The position numbers were made by a program, and so were the translations under genes. Positions 6,043-7,663 of a DNA stretch of 7,663 nt are shown here, piece by piece. Location: the NCBI GenBank assembly GCA_030544185.1, contig JAUNRO010000147.1:1-7663 (forward strand), read 5' to 3'. The stretch is from Propionibacteriaceae bacterium (GTDB taxonomy: Bacteria > Actinomycetota > Actinomycetes > Propionibacteriales > Propionibacteriaceae). The first letter of the stretch is position 1. Each line of letters opens with the position of its first letter. Under the pieces are notes generated by a model, which worked only from the letters and a program-made list of their open reading frames with translations, had not been told where the DNA came from and ran no database searches.

Positions 6043-7663
6043 GTGACCACACCCAGCTCCCCGAAGATCGCCGGAACCGTGGCCGCTCCACCGACCGCGG
6101 TTGCGCGCGGCCGGGTGATCTTCGTGGGGACTGGACCGGGAGATCCGGATCTGCTCACCCTCGGAGCCGTCGCCGCCATCGCCGAGGCTGCTGCTGTCGT
6201 CCTCGACAGCGAACAACTGCGCAGCGTGTTCGATCATCCCGCGGTGAGTGTGGGGCCCGATACGGAGATCGTGGTCCTGCCCGTCCAGCCGAACGGCAAG
6301 ATGCTGACCCCCGCGCAGCGGGCCAAGCAGGTGCTGCGGTTGGCCCAGGAGGGCAGCCGGGTCGTGCGGCTCGTCGCCGGCGACCCCTTCATGGACTCCG
6401 GCGTGGCCGACGAGGCGGCCGCCTGTGTCAGGGGCGGCATCGACTTCGAGATCGTGCCCGGGGTGTCCGCGCTGACCGCGGTCCCCGAATATGCGGGCAT
6501 CTCGCTCGCCAACGCCGGCGGTCTCCACTTCGTCAGCGCTCCCGATCGCATCGTGAAGTCCCAGGCCGCGCAGTGGGCGACCCAGGGCACGCTCGTCATC
6601 TCCACCCGGGCCGGCCTGCTGGTCGAGGCCATCGAGGCGGCCCGCGCATCCGGACGTCCGGCCGACGAATCGTGTCTGGTCACCTATTTCGGCGGCTCCA
6701 CCGAACAGCAGACGGTCGCCGCCGAGCTCGCCGATCTCACCGCAGCGGTCGAGTCGCGCGCGGTCGAGACCGAGATCGACCCCGACGAGCCCGCGCACCT
6801 CATGATCGGTCCCGCGGTCGAGCAGCGCGACGATCTGTCGTGGTATGAAACGAAGCCCCTCTTCGGCTGGCGCGTCCTCGTGCCGCGCACGAAGGACCAG
6901 GCGGGGCCCATGACCAACCGGCTGCGGACCTATGGTGCGCACTCCGAGGAGGTGCCGACCATCTCGGTGGAGCCGCCGCGCAGCCCGCAGCAGATCGACA
7001 AGGCCATCCGCGGTCTGGTCGAGGGGCGTTATGAGTGGGTGGCGTTCACCTCGGTCAACGCGGTGAAGGCGGTGCGGGAGAAGCTCGAGGACTATGGTCT
7101 CGACGCTCGCGCGCTGTCCGGGCTCAAGGTCGCCGCGGTCGGGAAGGTCACCGGCGGTGCCCTGCGCGACTGGGGCATCGAGCCCGATCTGATCCCCACC
7201 GGTGAGCATTCCGCCGCCGGCCTCGCCGCCGAGTGGCCGCCCTATGACGAGGTGCTCGATCCGATCAACCGCGTCTTCCTGCCGCGCGCCGATATCGCCA
7301 CCGAGACCCTGTCCGCCGGGCTGGCCAAGCTCGGCTGGATCGTCGAGGACGTCACCGCCTATCGCACCGTACGCGCCGCCCCGCCGCCCGCGCCGACGCG
7401 CGAGGCGATCAAGAGCGGGCAGTTCGACGCGGTCGTGTTCACCTCCTCGTCCACGGTCCGCAACCTCGTCGGGATCGCCGGGAAGCCGCATGCGACGACC
7501 GTGATCGCGGTGATCGGCCCGGCCACGGCCCGGACCTGTGAGGAGCACGGCCTGCGGGTCGACGTGATGGCGCCCAGCCCCGGGGCGCTGGAACTCGCCG
7601 ATGCCCTCGCGAGTTTCGCGGCCGAGCGGCGCGATGCGCTGGTGGCGGCGGGGGAGCAGGTGC
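6043..7663 (+). CDS. hemD: Bifunctional uroporphyrinogen-III C-methyltransferase-like / uroporphyrinogen-III synthase (3' end outside window)
   Basis: A fusion of two domains, open to the right edge at 540 codons. Residues 24-262 resemble SUMT/CobA, which methylates uroporphyrinogen III to precorrin-2: VGTGPGDPDLLTL from 28, RLVAGDPF at 109-116, PGVSALTAVPEYAGI from 139. A conserved linker LSWYETKPLFG leads into uroporphyrinogen-III synthase (from about 276): WRVLVPRTKD, AFTSVNAVKAV, AAVGKVT, VFLPRADIATETL, VVFTSSSTV, VIGPATA and a C-terminal SPGALELADAL, so only the last few residues are likely missing. The synthase part looks intact. Several SUMT signature residues differ from the usual form, so methyltransferase activity is uncertain. 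It starts at GTG four bases after hemC with only a weak ribosome-binding site, suggesting coupling to hemC. Actinobacteria commonly have this fusion, annotated as hemD or cobA. Confidence 0.93.
   Translation, partial: MTTPSSPKIAGTVAAPPTAVARGRVIFVGTGPGDPDLLTLGAVAAIAEAAAVVLDSEQLRSVFDHPAVSVGPDTEIVVLPVQPNGKMLTPAQRAKQVLRLAQEGSRVVRLVAGDPFMDSGVADEAAACVRGGIDFEIVPGVSALTAVPEYAGISLANAGGLHFVSAPDRIVKSQAAQWATQGTLVISTRAGLLVEAIEAARASGRPADESCLVTYFGGSTEQQTVAAELADLTAAVESRAVETEIDPDEPAHLMIGPAVEQRDDLSWYETKPLFGWRVLVPRTKDQAGPMTNRLRTYGAHSEEVPTISVEPPRSPQQIDKAIRGLVEGRYEWVAFTSVNAVKAVREKLEDYGLDARALSGLKVAAVGKVTGGALRDWGIEPDLIPTGEHSAAGLAAEWPPYDEVLDPINRVFLPRADIATETLSAGLAKLGWIVEDVTAYRTVRAAPPPAPTREAIKSGQFDAVVFTSSSTVRNLVGIAGKPHATTVIAVIGPATARTCEEHGLRVDVMAPSPGALELADALASFAAERRDALVAAGEQV

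Noticed and set aside
5980..7548. Minus-strand open frame of 522 codons opposite the cobA-hemD fusion
   Set aside because: Same kind of antisense shadow; low-complexity composition, no motif, and the plus-strand gene has clear conserved blocks throughout.
1..7663. tRNA or rRNA genes, CRISPR array, insertion sequence, riboswitch
   Set aside because: No direct-repeat array, transposase motif, terminal repeats, cloverleaf pattern or recognisable riboswitch core was seen on either strand by eye.

Overview
The window is high-GC DNA with bacterial gene organisation. It has tightly spaced genes, a four-base stop/start overlap, GTG starts, and TGA at all five stops that can be seen. The content points to an actinobacterium: Rex directly upstream of hemA-hemC-hemD, HemD fused to an SUMT-type methyltransferase domain, a SerB1-like HAD phosphatase, and a small glutaredoxin-like protein beside the haem genes. 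A member of the Propionibacteriaceae or a near relative is a guess. The sequence alone does not fix the genus.

Layout. From 1 to 811, on the minus strand and running off the left edge, is a HAD-IB phosphatase gene. A 123-bp divergent intergenic region (812-934) holds an inverted repeat and promoter-like elements for both directions. It is followed on the plus strand by an acyl-CoA-synthetase-like AMP-forming ligase (935-2422) and a glutaredoxin-like protein (2441-2719), probably one transcript. A 194-bp gap (2720-2913) contains several hairpins and then a near-consensus Rex operator laid over a promoter. After it comes an apparent operon: rex (2914-3609), hemA (3655-4944), hemC (4941-6038) and a cobA-hemD fusion (6043 to the right edge). 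The fusion lacks only its last residues. hemB may follow outside the window; that is inferred from related clusters.

How it works together. HemA reduces glutamyl-tRNA to glutamate-1-semialdehyde, the committed step of C5-pathway tetrapyrrole synthesis. HemC builds hydroxymethylbilane, and the HemD part of the fusion closes it to uroporphyrinogen III. The methyltransferase part would, if active, divert uroporphyrinogen III to precorrin-2 for sirohaem or cobalamin. Rex senses NADH/NAD+ and probably represses its own operon through the site at 2852-2873, so tetrapyrrole supply would follow the respiratory redox state.

No mobile element, CRISPR array, tRNA or rRNA gene was seen. The core of the window is a known gene arrangement. 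The points worth a second look are regulatory (the divergent inverted repeat, the Rex site, a possible Shine-Dalgarno switch before hemA), structural (altered SUMT motifs, an N-terminal extension and an AT-rich island in hemC) and compositional (strong TAT preference for tyrosine).
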